Assembly (NCBI GenBank): GCA_002683825.1
Contig: NYUD01000061.1
Location: 1-64,000, forward strand
Length of the DNA: 64,000 nucleotides
Source: Planctomycetota bacterium
Lineage (GTDB): Bacteria; Planctomycetota; UBA1135; GCA-002686595
Direction of reading: 5' to 3'
A program made the translations under genes and the position numbers. This document shows positions 8,409 through 17,373 of the stretch, piece after piece; positions within the stretch are counted from its first letter, which is position 1, and each line of letters begins with the position of its first letter. The notes beneath the pieces were generated by a model. It did no database searches, was not told the origin of the DNA, and saw only the letters and a list, made by a program, of their open reading frames with translations.

Positions 8409-9643
8409 TAGGTGAACATCCGCTCGGTCTCGAAGACAATCGGTGCGAAGCGCGATTCCTCACCGTCCTCGATCCAGCGCACACACCGCTTCAAGACGAA
8501 ATCGAACAACAGCGGGTTGGCCTCGAAGATTTCGTTCAGAACGCGGCGCTCCTGTGACGGAAGGTAGCCGCGCTGAGCCAGGATGCGCGTACTGATCAGT
8601 GGGTTCACGGCAGGCAACGGGTAGTCCGAACCGTTGACCAGACGGGGGTGCAGCTCGGTTGCGCTCAGCATCTCGCGCAGCGGTCGTTTGCTGCGATTGA
8701 CCTGGGTCATGGCCGAGATCTCACCGAAAAGGTTCTCCTCATACTGCTTCTCCCCCATCAGGCGCAGAAACAGGTCGAAGCTCTCCAGCTCGTCGGGTTC
8801 TTCAGCATCGTCAAGGTCGCTCGAATCACCGAGGCTGGCGCAATGCGCGGCCATCACCTTGACACCGACATCCAAGGCACGGCGGATACGCAAGGGATTG
8901 CCCAGCATCTGCGACTCGTGTGCGCGCACCGCCCTCTCGAGACCGGTGTGCGTCAACAAGGGAATTCCATGGTCAGCAAGAACGCGGTAGAAGGGATCGC
9001 ACTGTTTCGACAAGAGGTCGATCCCCATCGCGTTCGGAAGCCACTTGACGGCCACCGCCCCCATCTCAAGTCCCTTTTCCAGGCGCGCGATCGCGTCCTT
9101 GCGATAGGGATGGACCGAAATGCAGGGCTGCAGATCGTCGGCCGTCCGGGCCAACCTCAGAACGTAATCGTTGGGCGTATAGAACGGTGTGCTCTTCGGG
9201 TTCTCTTCCCCGTTGGGGGCAACGTTCTTGTCGAAAGCCAGGAGCAAGAGCTTGCCCTTGGGATTGGCCGCGCGGTGCAACGCGAAGAGCCGTTGAAGAT
9301 ACTCGTCGTCGGCAGTCTCTTCGTGCTTCACCCCCGCGGCGGAGAAATAGATCTCGAACCGCAGCCGTTCGATCGGATGGAAGTGGCTACGCATGCGCGG
9401 GTTCACCCAGCAGCCTGTCCCTCCCTTGCCGAGGCCGACAACGTGTGTGTGCACATCCCAGAGTTTCGTCGCATCGACATCCTGAAACGCGCGTGCGATC
9501 AGCTGCTGGGCTTCTGCTGAAAGGTTCTCGACTTGCTCGAGCGGGCGCGCCCGCAGGAACCAGGGAAAAGCGCAACGGAGCCCCAACAATCCGGCTCCAC
9601 CGGCGGTCGCGACGGACAGAAAAGCGCGGCGGTTTAGCTTCAC
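8408..9643 (-). CDS. Tat-exported amidohydrolase family protein (TIM-barrel metal-dependent hydrolase)
   Basis: 411 residues. The N-terminus NRRAFLSVATAGGAGLLGL is a twin-arginine signal (RR at 5-6), implying folded export with metal bound. The mature part begins the metal-dependent TIM-barrel fold at LWDVHTHVVGLG, with His65-x-His67 as the first metal ligands. Later candidate ligands lie in VAVKWLPNAMGID, LLTHTG, VMAAHCAS and NGSDYPLPAVNP (the last Asp). This is the layout of amidohydrolase family 2. The reaction is unknown. It lies 34 nt downstream of batE and its stop is shared with the GTG start of the sulfatase-fold gene, so it is probably in the same transcript. Confidence 0.82.
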   Translation of the reverse strand: MKLNRRAFLSVATAGGAGLLGLRCAFPWFLRARPLEQVENLSAEAQQLIARAFQDVDATKLWDVHTHVVGLGKGGTGCWVNPRMRSHFHPIERLRFEIYFSAAGVKHEETADDEYLQRLFALHRAANPKGKLLLLAFDKNVAPNGEENPKSTPFYTPNDYVLRLARTADDLQPCISVHPYRKDAIARLEKGLEMGAVAVKWLPNAMGIDLLSKQCDPFYRVLADHGIPLLTHTGLERAVRAHESQMLGNPLRIRRALDVGVKVMAAHCASLGDSSDLDDAEEPDELESFDLFLRLMGEKQYEENLFGEISAMTQVNRSKRPLREMLSATELHPRLVNGSDYPLPAVNPLISTRILAQRGYLPSQERRVLNEIFEANPLLFDFVLKRCVRWIEDGEESRFAPIVFETERMFT

Positions 9644-9677
9644 GGCACCTCGAGTGGACCAACGCTCCGCGATTAGC

Positions 9678-10421
9678 TCAAGGGCGGAGAGGGAAAAGCG
9701 CCTCTTCCTGCACCCAACCGAGCACCCCGTCCGCGCGGGTCACGCGCACCCAACCGGGCAGGGAATCCACACGCTCGACCTCTTCCCCGGCGTCCAGCCT
9801 GCCGATCGGCTGGCGCGAAGGGTGCGGTTCGGAGCGCATCGAGACCGAGGGGGCCCGAACCACCAGCATGGGGTCCTGCGCAGCGTCCCCCAGGCGAAAG
9901 AAGAAGGGCAGGCAACAGCTGATCGTGAAAAGGGCGCCCAGGAAGGCAAGCCGGCGCCAGACGCGCCCGCCCCCGAAGGCCTCCCCGGCCAGGAGCAGGG
10001 CCAGGAGCCCCAGGGAAACGAAAGCGGCCAGGCGCGCCTCCTCGGGTCGCAACGCCAGCAGGGCCCGCTTGAGCGTCGAGCGCAGATCGCCCCGGTCCGC
10101 CGGCTCGAGACCGGATTCGGCGCGGACGAATTCGAGATTTCTCCAAGTGTCCGAATCACGCGGTGAAATCCGCAGACACGCTGAATACCAGCCGACCGCC
10201 TCCATGGGATGGTCCTGACGCCAGGCGGCATTGCCCAGGTTGTAGTAGAGGCGCGCACGGGCCCCATGGGCCAATTCTTCCTCCAGGGTCTCGCGCCAGA
10301 GGGTTTCCGCTTCGGCGTATTCGCCATGTCGGTACGCATCGATGCCGCGCTCGAACCCGGCCTGGGCCTGCGCAAAGCACGGACTCATCGAGAGGAGCAG
10401 GATGACGATGAGGCGCATCAC
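9678..10421 (-). CDS. batE: BatE-like protein: signal peptide, TPR, two membrane helices, SH3 domain
   Basis: 247 residues. A signal peptide at 1-20 is followed by two TPR-like helices pairs (about 22-95: FERGIDAYRHGEYAEAETLW; LYYNLGNAAWRQDHPMEAV). Two membrane helices (about 130-150 and 155-175) lead to a C-terminal bacterial SH3 domain (VVRAPSVSMRSEPHPS to the end). This TPR-TM-TM-SH3 layout is that of BatE, the last protein of the Bacteroides aerotolerance operon. It probably anchors a periplasmic complex with the VWA proteins BatA and BatB. Its ATG overlaps the batD stop by 4 nt. Confidence 0.8.
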   Translation of the reverse strand: MMRLIVILLLSMSPCFAQAQAGFERGIDAYRHGEYAEAETLWRETLEEELAHGARARLYYNLGNAAWRQDHPMEAVGWYSACLRISPRDSDTWRNLEFVRAESGLEPADRGDLRSTLKRALLALRPEEARLAAFVSLGLLALLLAGEAFGGGRVWRRLAFLGALFTISCCLPFFFRLGDAAQDPMLVVRAPSVSMRSEPHPSRQPIGRLDAGEEVERVDSLPGWVRVTRADGVLGWVQEEALFPLRP

Positions 10422-12235
10422 AGGCCCACCTCCATGAGCTCGTCCGCAGTGGCAAGGATTTCCTGGCCGCTCGGCGAATTCGACTCGCCCCCCCAGGCTG
10501 CGCGGTCGAGGGTCGCCATCAACGCGCCGACCTTGGCGAAGTCCTGTGGTTTGAGTCTCCCGAAGCGAGGATCGGAAGGGGAGATCTCTCGCGCCCAGAG
10601 CTCTGGATCGCGCCCGATCCAGGCCTCGTTGGTCTCATCCGTGCGCGCGGCGAGAAAGGACTGGAAGGCAACCAGCTTCTGTTCCGTGCCCTGGGCCCCG
10701 CGCAGATCGCGGGCGAGCTTCTTGCGCGCCCTGCGCCGTCGACGTTCACGCGGCGCAGAAGGATCGCCCCGGCGTCTGCGCACACCCGTGCGAATCCCCA
10801 ACCACAAGAGGGGCACGCCCGCCATCGTCGCGAAAACCACGGAATCCCGTGGAACCGCCTTGAGGGCCTCGAAGTCCCGCGTCAAGGGTCGCGTGTCGAT
10901 GTCCTGAATGTCGCGTTCGAAGCGATCGCCCCCCTCTCCTTCGAGCTGCGTGGCCCGCTGGAGCGGACGCACCCGGATGGCGATCGGATCGCTCGCCACG
11001 GTGGTGTAGAGCTCTTCTATGGGATCGAAAACGCTCATGCTGATCGGTGGAATCTCGGTCACCTCTTCCGAAAGCGGAGCGATGTCGTAGGTCGCGGTAC
11101 GGCGTTCGAAGCTCTTCTCCTCGGTGCGACCGTACACCCGGAAACCATCGAATGCCTCGATGCGCGAGAGGTCCGGCGTCTCGAAGAATTCGAGGTTGCC
11201 GGACCCGCTCCATTCGACGACCAGCTTGATCGAATCCCCCACGACGGCATCGCGCGTGTCGGTGCTGGCGCGCACGTTGAACGAACCCACGGCACCGGAA
11301 AAATCAAAGGGCTGGCCTTCGGTGGGAAGCGGAATGACCTCGATCGTGAACGGCTCGGCCTGGACGATGTAACGCTGGCGCTTGGGGCGATCGAAGAGAG
11401 AGAAGGTGCGGGACTCGCGTCCGAACTCGAGGTTGCTCGTGGGAACCTCCAGCGTACCGGAGCGGGTTGGAATGAAGCTTTGCCTCAGGCGCATCTGCCG
11501 AAAGCGGCGTCCGTTACGTTCAAAGAGTTCGAGTTCCTCTACGACCGTCTCGGTCGTGCGGTTGATGGTGACTCCCTCGACCCTCTTGACTCTCGACGAC
11601 AGCGGCGGCTGTTCAAGGTCGAGGGTCCCGGGCAGATCGTCCCACCAGGGCAGGTAGAGGTTGACGTAGTTGATCTCCGTAAGAGCATCCCAGCCGAAAC
11701 TGAGCTCAAGCGTGAAGGGCTGACCTTCGACGACGCGTTTCGAAGACGGACGAATCTCCAGGAAACCCAAGTCTTCGCCGCGCATGTCCTTGACCGCCCG
11801 GATGGCGATGGGCCGGGTGGCTACGCGTCGGCCCTGAATTTCCAGGATGAAGGAGGGGATGTCGTACTCACCCTCGGAATCGACGCGAAACAAGACGTCC
11901 CAGGTCATACGGAAAGTGCGCGAAACCCTGCCGTTGACCCACTGGGTGGAGGAATTCGTCGAAGGGCCACGGGGTTTATCGAACCGCAGTCCGGAAACCT
12001 CGGGGACCTGGAGGATCCGGGCGTCGTCGGTGTTCTCGACGATGATGCGGATGGAGCTGCGCTCACCCACCTTGAGGATGCCCTTGGAAGCCTGGGCGTG
12101 AACGCGCGTACCGCGTTGTTGCCCGCTCCGTTGCTGACCGCCGCGGTAGGTCGCGCCCTGACCGAGCGCCGAGGGAGGGCCGGCCGCCAGGGCCAGCGAG
12201 GAAAACAGAAAGAGACAAATGCTATGGATTCTCAC
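10418..12235 (-). CDS. batD: BatD-like protein (oxygen-tolerance family)
   Basis: 605 residues with a signal peptide (1-25, LFLFSSLALAAGPPSALGQG). Repeated beta-sandwich domains follow, typical of BatD (for example KGILKVGERSSIRIIVENTD near 50, VVEGQPFTLELSFGWD near 165, GDSIKLVVEWSGSGNLEFF near 330). One membrane helix lies at about 470-490, after which comes an Arg-rich cytoplasmic tail. Most of the protein is predicted to be outside the cytoplasmic membrane. Family members accompany BatA/B; the molecular role is not established. Four-nt overlaps with batC upstream and batE downstream indicate a tightly coupled operon. Confidence 0.85.
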   Translation of the reverse strand: MRIHSICLFLFSSLALAAGPPSALGQGATYRGGQQRSGQQRGTRVHAQASKGILKVGERSSIRIIVENTDDARILQVPEVSGLRFDKPRGPSTNSSTQWVNGRVSRTFRMTWDVLFRVDSEGEYDIPSFILEIQGRRVATRPIAIRAVKDMRGEDLGFLEIRPSSKRVVEGQPFTLELSFGWDALTEINYVNLYLPWWDDLPGTLDLEQPPLSSRVKRVEGVTINRTTETVVEELELFERNGRRFRQMRLRQSFIPTRSGTLEVPTSNLEFGRESRTFSLFDRPKRQRYIVQAEPFTIEVIPLPTEGQPFDFSGAVGSFNVRASTDTRDAVVGDSIKLVVEWSGSGNLEFFETPDLSRIEAFDGFRVYGRTEEKSFERRTATYDIAPLSEEVTEIPPISMSVFDPIEELYTTVASDPIAIRVRPLQRATQLEGEGGDRFERDIQDIDTRPLTRDFEALKAVPRDSVVFATMAGVPLLWLGIRTGVRRRRGDPSAPRERRRRRARKKLARDLRGAQGTEQKLVAFQSFLAARTDETNEAWIGRDPELWAREISPSDPRFGRLKPQDFAKVGALMATLDRAAWGGESNSPSGQEILATADELMEVGL

Positions 12236-13392
12236 CAGTCACGCTCCACGGGAATTCGTCGGGCCGCACGCATCGCTTCCTGAAACGCGCGGTATTGTTC
12301 TTCCATCTCAGAGAGTTTGTCCAGGAGGCGCATGACCTCTTCGCGCGTCAGATGACGCTCGGCTTTTTCGGGGTTGCCTTCGTGGGGCTTCGGGGTTTCC
12401 TGTTCTTCGCCCTGCTCCCCTTCCTGCTGCTCTTCCTGCTTCTGTTCCTCCCCGGGCTCAGGCTCTTCCTTCTTTGAGTCCTGGTTCTCGCCTTCCTGAT
12501 CTCCCCCTTGGGGCTCGTCGTTCTCCTGCTGCTCGCCGTCTTCACCTTCCTGCTGCTCGCCGTCTTCACCTTCCTGCTGCTCGCCGTCTTCACCTTCCTG
12601 CTGCTCGCCGTCTTCCTCCTCTTCCTGCTCCTCCTGGCGCTGCTTTTCGATGTCGTCGAGCTCGCCTAGACGACGTTGAATCAACTCCAGGTTGGCGCGG
12701 GTATCGACGTGGCGCCAGTCGGCCTGGAGGCGCTCGATGAGCCAGGCCATCGACCGCCCGTAGGCCTTGCGCGCCTCCTCCAGGGGATCGGGAGGTTCCT
12801 CTTCGCTGTTGGACTCCTGTCCTGCCCCACCCATACCGGACGACCCGAGAGCCGGCGATCCGGGAGCGGCCATTCCAGGCAAACTCTGGGCGGCGCCGCC
12901 GTTTTCGGCGATTTCGGGAATCCGGGAACGCCAGTCTTCACCGTCGAAGAGGTGCAGGCAACCGAGGTTATAGATCGCCCGCAGGCGCAGCTCCACAGGT
13001 CCAGCCAGGGTCCGCGTCTGAGCGAAGTCCCCGAGGGGCACGTGGTAGGGACGCATCTGTGCCGGTTGGGAATTTCCATCGACATCGGCGCCGGCGTCGG
13101 GCTGGTTTCGCAGCGCCTCCAGTGCGGCGAAGACAGGGGGTTGGGAAAGCAGCCAACCGCGCGCGTAATGCACTTCGGCCACCTGCAGCTCATCGAGAAA
13201 CTCCTCGTTATCGAGCGAACGCTCGACCGCCATCAAGGCGCTGTTCCAGTCTCCCGAGGCCGCCGATTGGACGGCCAGGCTCATCAGGTCGGCGTGGGAA
13301 AGGCCTGCGAGGGTGTCGGCGCCCGACGCCTCTTCCTGGGCTACGGAGATCGGAAACAAAAGCCAGGGGAGTGCGAGAAGAATGGCTCTCAT
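12232..13392 (-). CDS. batC: BatC-like TPR protein with Glu/Gln-rich low-complexity repeats
   Basis: 386 residues. A signal peptide (1-18) precedes a region with TPR-like helices (ADLMSLAVQSAASGDWNSAL; NEEFLDELQVAEVHYARGWL). A conserved aromatic/Arg segment (ARKAYGRSMAWLIERLQADW) precedes a very acidic, Gln-rich tract of about 100 residues, built in part from four near-identical 8-residue units (GEQQEGED type). The end is a Lys/Arg/Glu helix. BatC proteins characteristically combine TPRs with a charged low-complexity tail. The acidic tract is probably disordered and extracytoplasmic. Four-nt overlap with batB upstream and batD downstream. Confidence 0.75.
   Translation of the reverse strand: MRAILLALPWLLFPISVAQEEASGADTLAGLSHADLMSLAVQSAASGDWNSALMAVERSLDNEEFLDELQVAEVHYARGWLLSQPPVFAALEALRNQPDAGADVDGNSQPAQMRPYHVPLGDFAQTRTLAGPVELRLRAIYNLGCLHLFDGEDWRSRIPEIAENGGAAQSLPGMAAPGSPALGSSGMGGAGQESNSEEEPPDPLEEARKAYGRSMAWLIERLQADWRHVDTRANLELIQRRLGELDDIEKQRQEEQEEEEDGEQQEGEDGEQQEGEDGEQQEGEDGEQQENDEPQGGDQEGENQDSKKEEPEPGEEQKQEEQQEGEQGEEQETPKPHEGNPEKAERHLTREEVMRLLDKLSEMEEQYRAFQEAMRAARRIPVERDW
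12526..12621 (-). repeat. 24-bp tandem repeat inside batC, four copies
   Basis: Four head-to-tail 24-bp units start at 12526, 12550, 12574 and 12598. The first three are identical on the plus strand (ctgctgctcgccgtcttcac plus cttc); the fourth diverges at its end. Each encodes one Glu/Gln/Gly/Asp-rich 8-residue unit of BatC, and the unit length preserves frame, so copy-number change would only lengthen or shorten the acidic linker. Confidence 0.95.
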
Positions 13393-14426
13393 GCAAGCCT
13401 CCTGCGGAAGAGTCGTCGATCCGAAAAGCGTCGCTCACGCAGGCCCGCCTCGGCCAGCATGCAGACGACGCCCAGCACCAAGGCCCATTGATAGCGGTCG
13501 TGGGGAACCCGACGCTTGCCTCCCTGCAGGTTGCGCCCCTCGAGCTTGGAAATCCGCGCACCATAGAGATCCTCGAGGGGAGTCGGCGATCCCTCGGCCG
13601 ACAGGTAGGCACCGCCGGTGCTCTCGGCCAGGGTGCGCAGGGAGGCGTCTTCGAGCTTCGAAACGACCTCTGCTCCTCCGGGATCCCGCAAGAACTCGGC
13701 CTTGCCGTCGCGCAGGATCGGAATCTTGCCGCCGCCCTGGGTCCCGACACCGACGACAAAAATGCGGATACCGCGCGAAGCCGCCTCCCGGGCGAGCTCC
13801 AATCCTCGCCCCTCGAGATCCTCGCCGTCGGTCAGAAGACAGATCGCTTCGTGCGCACCGCTGCGTCCGTCGAAGAGCGCCAGCGCCTGCGAGAGCGCCG
13901 CCGCGAGGTTCGTACCGCCCATCCGATTATCGCGCGGCGAAACGTGGGACAAGAGCCCCGCCAGGGTGACGCGATCGTGGGTCAAAGGAGCGATCTCGCG
14001 CGCGTCCCCGGAAAAGGCAATCACGGCGACCCGGTCCCCCTTCAGACGATCCAGGAGCCCGCGCACCTCACGTTTGGCCCGTTCCAGGCGCGAGGGGCGC
14101 AGGTCCTCGGTCAGCATGCTGCGAGAGGTGTCGATGCAGCACACGATGTCCAGTCCGCGGCTCTGCACTTCGCGCCAGGTGTAGCCCCGCACCGGCCCGA
14201 GGGCAGCGATGGCGAGCAGCAGGATGCCCAGAGTTGCGAGCAACACGCGCAGGAGCACGCCCGTCCTTGAAAAACCCGGGGCAAAACGGTGCAGGTGCCG
14301 CACATCCACCAGCCTTGCCAGGCTCTGTTGCCGACGCCGCAGCCCGTAGATCCCGAGGAACAGGGTCGGAAGAGCCCAGACCGCCAGCCACAAGAGCTGG
14401 GGTCGCAGGAAGTCGAAACCGATCAC
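13389..14426 (-). CDS. batB: BatB-like von Willebrand factor A domain protein
   Basis: 345 residues. Two N-terminal membrane helices (about 8-28 and 57-78) flank a short Arg-rich segment, followed by a VWA domain with an intact MIDAS motif DTSRS (99-103). The later MIDAS positions are GGTN (Thr) and LLTDGED (Asp). The VWA domain is predicted to face the periplasm, as in BatA/BatB of the aerotolerance operon, and to bind partner proteins through a divalent metal. Overlaps batA and batC by 4 nt each. Confidence 0.85.
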   Translation of the reverse strand: MIGFDFLRPQLLWLAVWALPTLFLGIYGLRRRQQSLARLVDVRHLHRFAPGFSRTGVLLRVLLATLGILLLAIAALGPVRGYTWREVQSRGLDIVCCIDTSRSMLTEDLRPSRLERAKREVRGLLDRLKGDRVAVIAFSGDAREIAPLTHDRVTLAGLLSHVSPRDNRMGGTNLAAALSQALALFDGRSGAHEAICLLTDGEDLEGRGLELAREAASRGIRIFVVGVGTQGGGKIPILRDGKAEFLRDPGGAEVVSKLEDASLRTLAESTGGAYLSAEGSPTPLEDLYGARISKLEGRNLQGGKRRVPHDRYQWALVLGVVCMLAEAGLRERRFSDRRLFRRRLA

Positions 14427-15478
14427 AGGATCCTCCGCGCCCAGGTCGTGGCGGAGATCCAGCCCAGCCCGTAGGCCAGGATCGCCGGGATCAGGAGATA
14501 GAGATAGAGATCGAAGGTCTCCTCGTAGCGACGTTCCGTGCGCTCCGTGCGTTCGAGAGCCTCGATTTCGCCGTAGATGTCCTGCAGACGTTTCTTGTCG
14601 CTGGCGTGATAGAAGCGGCCGCCGGTGAGATCCGCCATGCGCTCGAGCGCGCTGGTGTCCACCTTGCCTTCGGTCGGCACCCAGCCGCGGAATGGATCGT
14701 GCCGGAAAATGTAGCGTGCCGCGTAGATCGTGTAGACGCGAATCCCCTCTTCGGCAGCGAGTTCGGCCGCCTGGTCGGGACGAATGTCATCGACGTTGTT
14801 TTCGCCGTCTGTGAGCAGAACGCAAACCTTGGCCTTCGCATCGCTCTCGCGCAGTACCGAAACCGCCTTGGCCAGAGCGACTCCAATGGCCGTACCATCC
14901 TCCTCGCGGTGCTCGACGAGCTCGACGTCTTCGAGGAACCCCTCCAGGGCTCCAACGTCCAGCGTGAACGGACAAAGCAGGTGCGGATAGCGGGCAAAAG
15001 TGATCAAGGAACAATTGTCCGCCGCTCCCTCGCGGTCGCTCATACGCCGCTCAGCGAATTCGCCGACCACCTCCTTGACGACATCGAGCCGCGTACGCCC
15101 ACGCTCGAGATCGTTGAAACGCATCGAACTCGAGCGGTCGACCACCAAGCAGATGTCGACACCCTCGGAAACAACGTCGTTCTGGATGTTCTCGCGCAAA
15201 GGTCGCGACAGGGCTCCGACCGCCAGAACCAGGGCAGTGAGCTGGAGTGCCGTTGGAACCCAGGCCAGATTCTGGCGCGCGGAGCGCGGCACCTTCACGA
15301 TCAGCGGAACGCGCGCGTAGGCTCGACCACGCCGACCACGCCCCCACCAGGTGAGTAGAAGCCCCACGGGCAAGAGCAGGAGAAACCAGGGGTCGGCCAG
15401 CGAGAGATCGCCGTACAGATCGAGCTGGCCGCGCGCCGCGCTCTGCACCCCTTGACCGCCTTGCATCAGGCCGATCAT
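14423..15478 (-). CDS. batA: BatA-like von Willebrand factor A domain protein
   Basis: 351 residues. N-terminal hydrophobic helices (about 30-45 and 74-91) precede a VWA domain with MIDAS motif DRSSS (114-118), the Thr in GTAIGVALAKAV and Asp in LLTDGENN. A C-terminal hydrophobic segment (YLYLLIPAILAYGLGW) closes the protein, as usual for BatA/BatB. It is paralogous to the downstream batB. Expected to be membrane-anchored with a metal-dependent protein-binding face. Coupled by 4-nt overlaps on both sides. Confidence 0.85.
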   Translation of the reverse strand: MIGLMQGGQGVQSAARGQLDLYGDLSLADPWFLLLLPVGLLLTWWGRGRRGRAYARVPLIVKVPRSARQNLAWVPTALQLTALVLAVGALSRPLRENIQNDVVSEGVDICLVVDRSSSMRFNDLERGRTRLDVVKEVVGEFAERRMSDREGAADNCSLITFARYPHLLCPFTLDVGALEGFLEDVELVEHREEDGTAIGVALAKAVSVLRESDAKAKVCVLLTDGENNVDDIRPDQAAELAAEEGIRVYTIYAARYIFRHDPFRGWVPTEGKVDTSALERMADLTGGRFYHASDKKRLQDIYGEIEALERTERTERRYEETFDLYLYLLIPAILAYGLGWISATTWARRIL

Positions 15479-16431
15479 GAATCACCCCCCGACGCCGTCG
15501 CCGGTGTGACCGACAGACCTTCCAGTGCCAGCTGTGCGGAGGCCAGGGTGTCCTGCAGAGCCCAGTCACTGGGCACGACGCCGGCGTACTTGATCCGTTC
15601 AGCGCCGTCGATGAGTTTGGCCACCTCTTCGACGCTGGCCGCCGATACGCGCGACGACCCCCTGACCGCGGCGAGCCACTCACGGTCGGTCAAACCCGCA
15701 TGGGATTCGCCCAGCACCTTTGAGAACGAGCGGCGCAAGAGCCGGGTGAGGGCGTAGTGTTTCTCGCGCATGGCAGCGGGCTCCCGCCCCACATCCAACC
15801 TCAGCCGGGCCAGGGCCTCCAGGGGCACAAGCTCCGGAACGGTCGCGCCCTTCGGACGCCTACGCGCGCGGATCAGAAGATAGAGGAAGATCGACCAGAA
15901 AAGCGCCACGGCGCCACCGACCACGGCCACGAGCGGCGAGCGCTCGAGTAAGGGAACTTCGCGACCGAACTCCTCCGGAAAGGCGGCCAAGGCACGGGGG
16001 ACATCCTCCTCCCCCAGAAGGCTCATCACCTGGATCCGTGCCAGCGACGTTTCGATGCTCTTGACGTCCTCGCGAAAAGCGAGTCTGGAGAGCTCCGGGG
16101 ACAGGACGCGCGGCGCAATGTCACTGGGTTGCAACGAAGCGATGCGCCAGCGGCGCCGGGTGCGTTTGCGCTCCGCGTCATCAAGATCGGGCTGTGCGGG
16201 GAAGCGCTCCTCGTCCAGGATGACCCACGATGAATCGAGCTCCAGCTCGCCCGCGATCGCATTGAAGACGCTCACGTCAGCGGGGTGGGAATATTCGAGG
16301 ACGAGCTCGAAGGGCTCACCGACCTCGACCGCGTCGGGCGTGCAATAAAAACGGGCCACGATCTCTTCGTTCCGAGCCCAACCGTCCTGTGGGACGGCGG
16401 CGAAAGCCGGTAGGAGAAGGGCTATCAACAT
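15475..16431 (-). CDS. DUF4381-like single-pass membrane protein of the MoxR-Bat operon
   Basis: 318 residues from the chosen ATG. The open frame extends 26 codons further into the DUF58 gene, but the ATG at 16431 gives a clean signal peptide (MLIALLLPAFAAVPQDG) and begins 4 nt after the DUF58 stop. A beta-rich domain follows (VEVGEPFELVLEYSHPADVS), then one membrane helix (about 171-190, VAVVGGAVALFWSIFLYLLI) and a cytoplasmic helical tail with RLLRRSFSKVLG and LTDREWLAAV. Position and architecture match the DUF4381-type protein often encoded between DUF58 and BatA. No enzymatic motif; its role in the complex is unknown. Confidence 0.72.
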   Translation of the reverse strand: MLIALLLPAFAAVPQDGWARNEEIVARFYCTPDAVEVGEPFELVLEYSHPADVSVFNAIAGELELDSSWVILDEERFPAQPDLDDAERKRTRRRWRIASLQPSDIAPRVLSPELSRLAFREDVKSIETSLARIQVMSLLGEEDVPRALAAFPEEFGREVPLLERSPLVAVVGGAVALFWSIFLYLLIRARRRPKGATVPELVPLEALARLRLDVGREPAAMREKHYALTRLLRRSFSKVLGESHAGLTDREWLAAVRGSSRVSAASVEEVAKLIDGAERIKYAGVVPSDWALQDTLASAQLALEGLSVTPATASGGDS

Positions 16432-16435
16432 GAAG

Positions 16436-17344
16436 CTAGCGTCTGCCTGCTGTCGCAGCTCCCCCGCGCGATCGTCTTTGGAAGCAGGCGATGATGGGCG
16501 TGGCGACATCGCCGTCGGTCGCGATCTCGATCAGATCACAGCGCGAGCGCCGCAGTGCATCGCGCAGCTTGTCCTTGCGCTCCATCGCCTTTCGTCGCCA
16601 GGTCTCGCGCACGCGGCGCGAACCGGTGTCGATCTCGACCATCTCGCCGCTCTCGAGATCGCAGAACGGCAGGATTCCGGCCCTTGGCAACTCTTCTTCG
16701 AAGGGATCGAAGACACGCACGCAAATCACGTCGTGGCGGCGCGCAAGCCTGGCCATGGGATCCTCCCATTCGTCCCCATCCAGGCCCAGGAAGTCCGACA
16801 CAACCAGGACGAAGGAACCCCGCTTCAAGCGCTTCAGCTGATCCTCCAGAACCGCTCCGAGCGAACTGCCCACACCGCCCGAACGCGTCGCCATCACCTC
16901 GCGCACGACCCGTTGAACGTGGTGGCTTTCCTTCTTCGGAGGCAGGTAGAGTCCAGGCCGATCGGAAAAAAGGCAGAGACCTACCTGATCCTGCTGGCTC
17001 TCCGCCACCAGGGCGAAGAGCGCCGCCACTTCGGCCGCGACCTCGCGCTTGGTCTTGGCCTTACTTGCAAAGTCGAGCGAAAGGCTGGTGTCGCAGACGA
17101 GCTGCAGAATCAGCTGGCGTTCCTCGACGTAGGTCTTGATGTGGGGTGCGCCGGTGCGAGCGGTGACATTCCAGTCGATCGAACGCACCTCGTCGCCGGG
17201 CTGGTAGGGACGCACCTCTTCGAACTCGATCCCCGTGCCTCGGAAGTTCGACCGATAGGAGCCCTGCAACGTACCCGAGACCAGCCTTTGAACGCGGATC
17301 TGAATCTGGCGCACCCGAGCCATCAGCTCGGGCGGTAGCGCCAT
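16436..17344 (-). CDS. DUF58 domain protein (MoxR-associated)
   Basis: 302 residues. The start at ATG 17344 avoids a 54-nt overlap with moxR and leads into the standard DUF58 opening (VRQIQIRVQRLVSGTLQGSY). The hallmark segment GIEFEEVRPYQPGDEVRSID followed by WNVTAR at about 40-65 is fully conserved, and the rest is a VWA-like fold (LQLVCDTSLSLDF; FVLVVSDFLG). DUF58 proteins work with MoxR AAA+ ATPases and VWA proteins, possibly as chaperone substrates or adaptors. Located 29 nt after moxR and 4 nt before the DUF4381-like gene. Confidence 0.88.
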   Translation of the reverse strand: MALPPELMARVRQIQIRVQRLVSGTLQGSYRSNFRGTGIEFEEVRPYQPGDEVRSIDWNVTARTGAPHIKTYVEERQLILQLVCDTSLSLDFASKAKTKREVAAEVAALFALVAESQQDQVGLCLFSDRPGLYLPPKKESHHVQRVVREVMATRSGGVGSSLGAVLEDQLKRLKRGSFVLVVSDFLGLDGDEWEDPMARLARRHDVICVRVFDPFEEELPRAGILPFCDLESGEMVEIDTGSRRVRETWRRKAMERKDKLRDALRRSRCDLIEIATDGDVATPIIACFQRRSRGGAATAGRR

Positions 17345-17373
17345 CTCGTTCGCGGGATCCCCCTTCAATGGAT

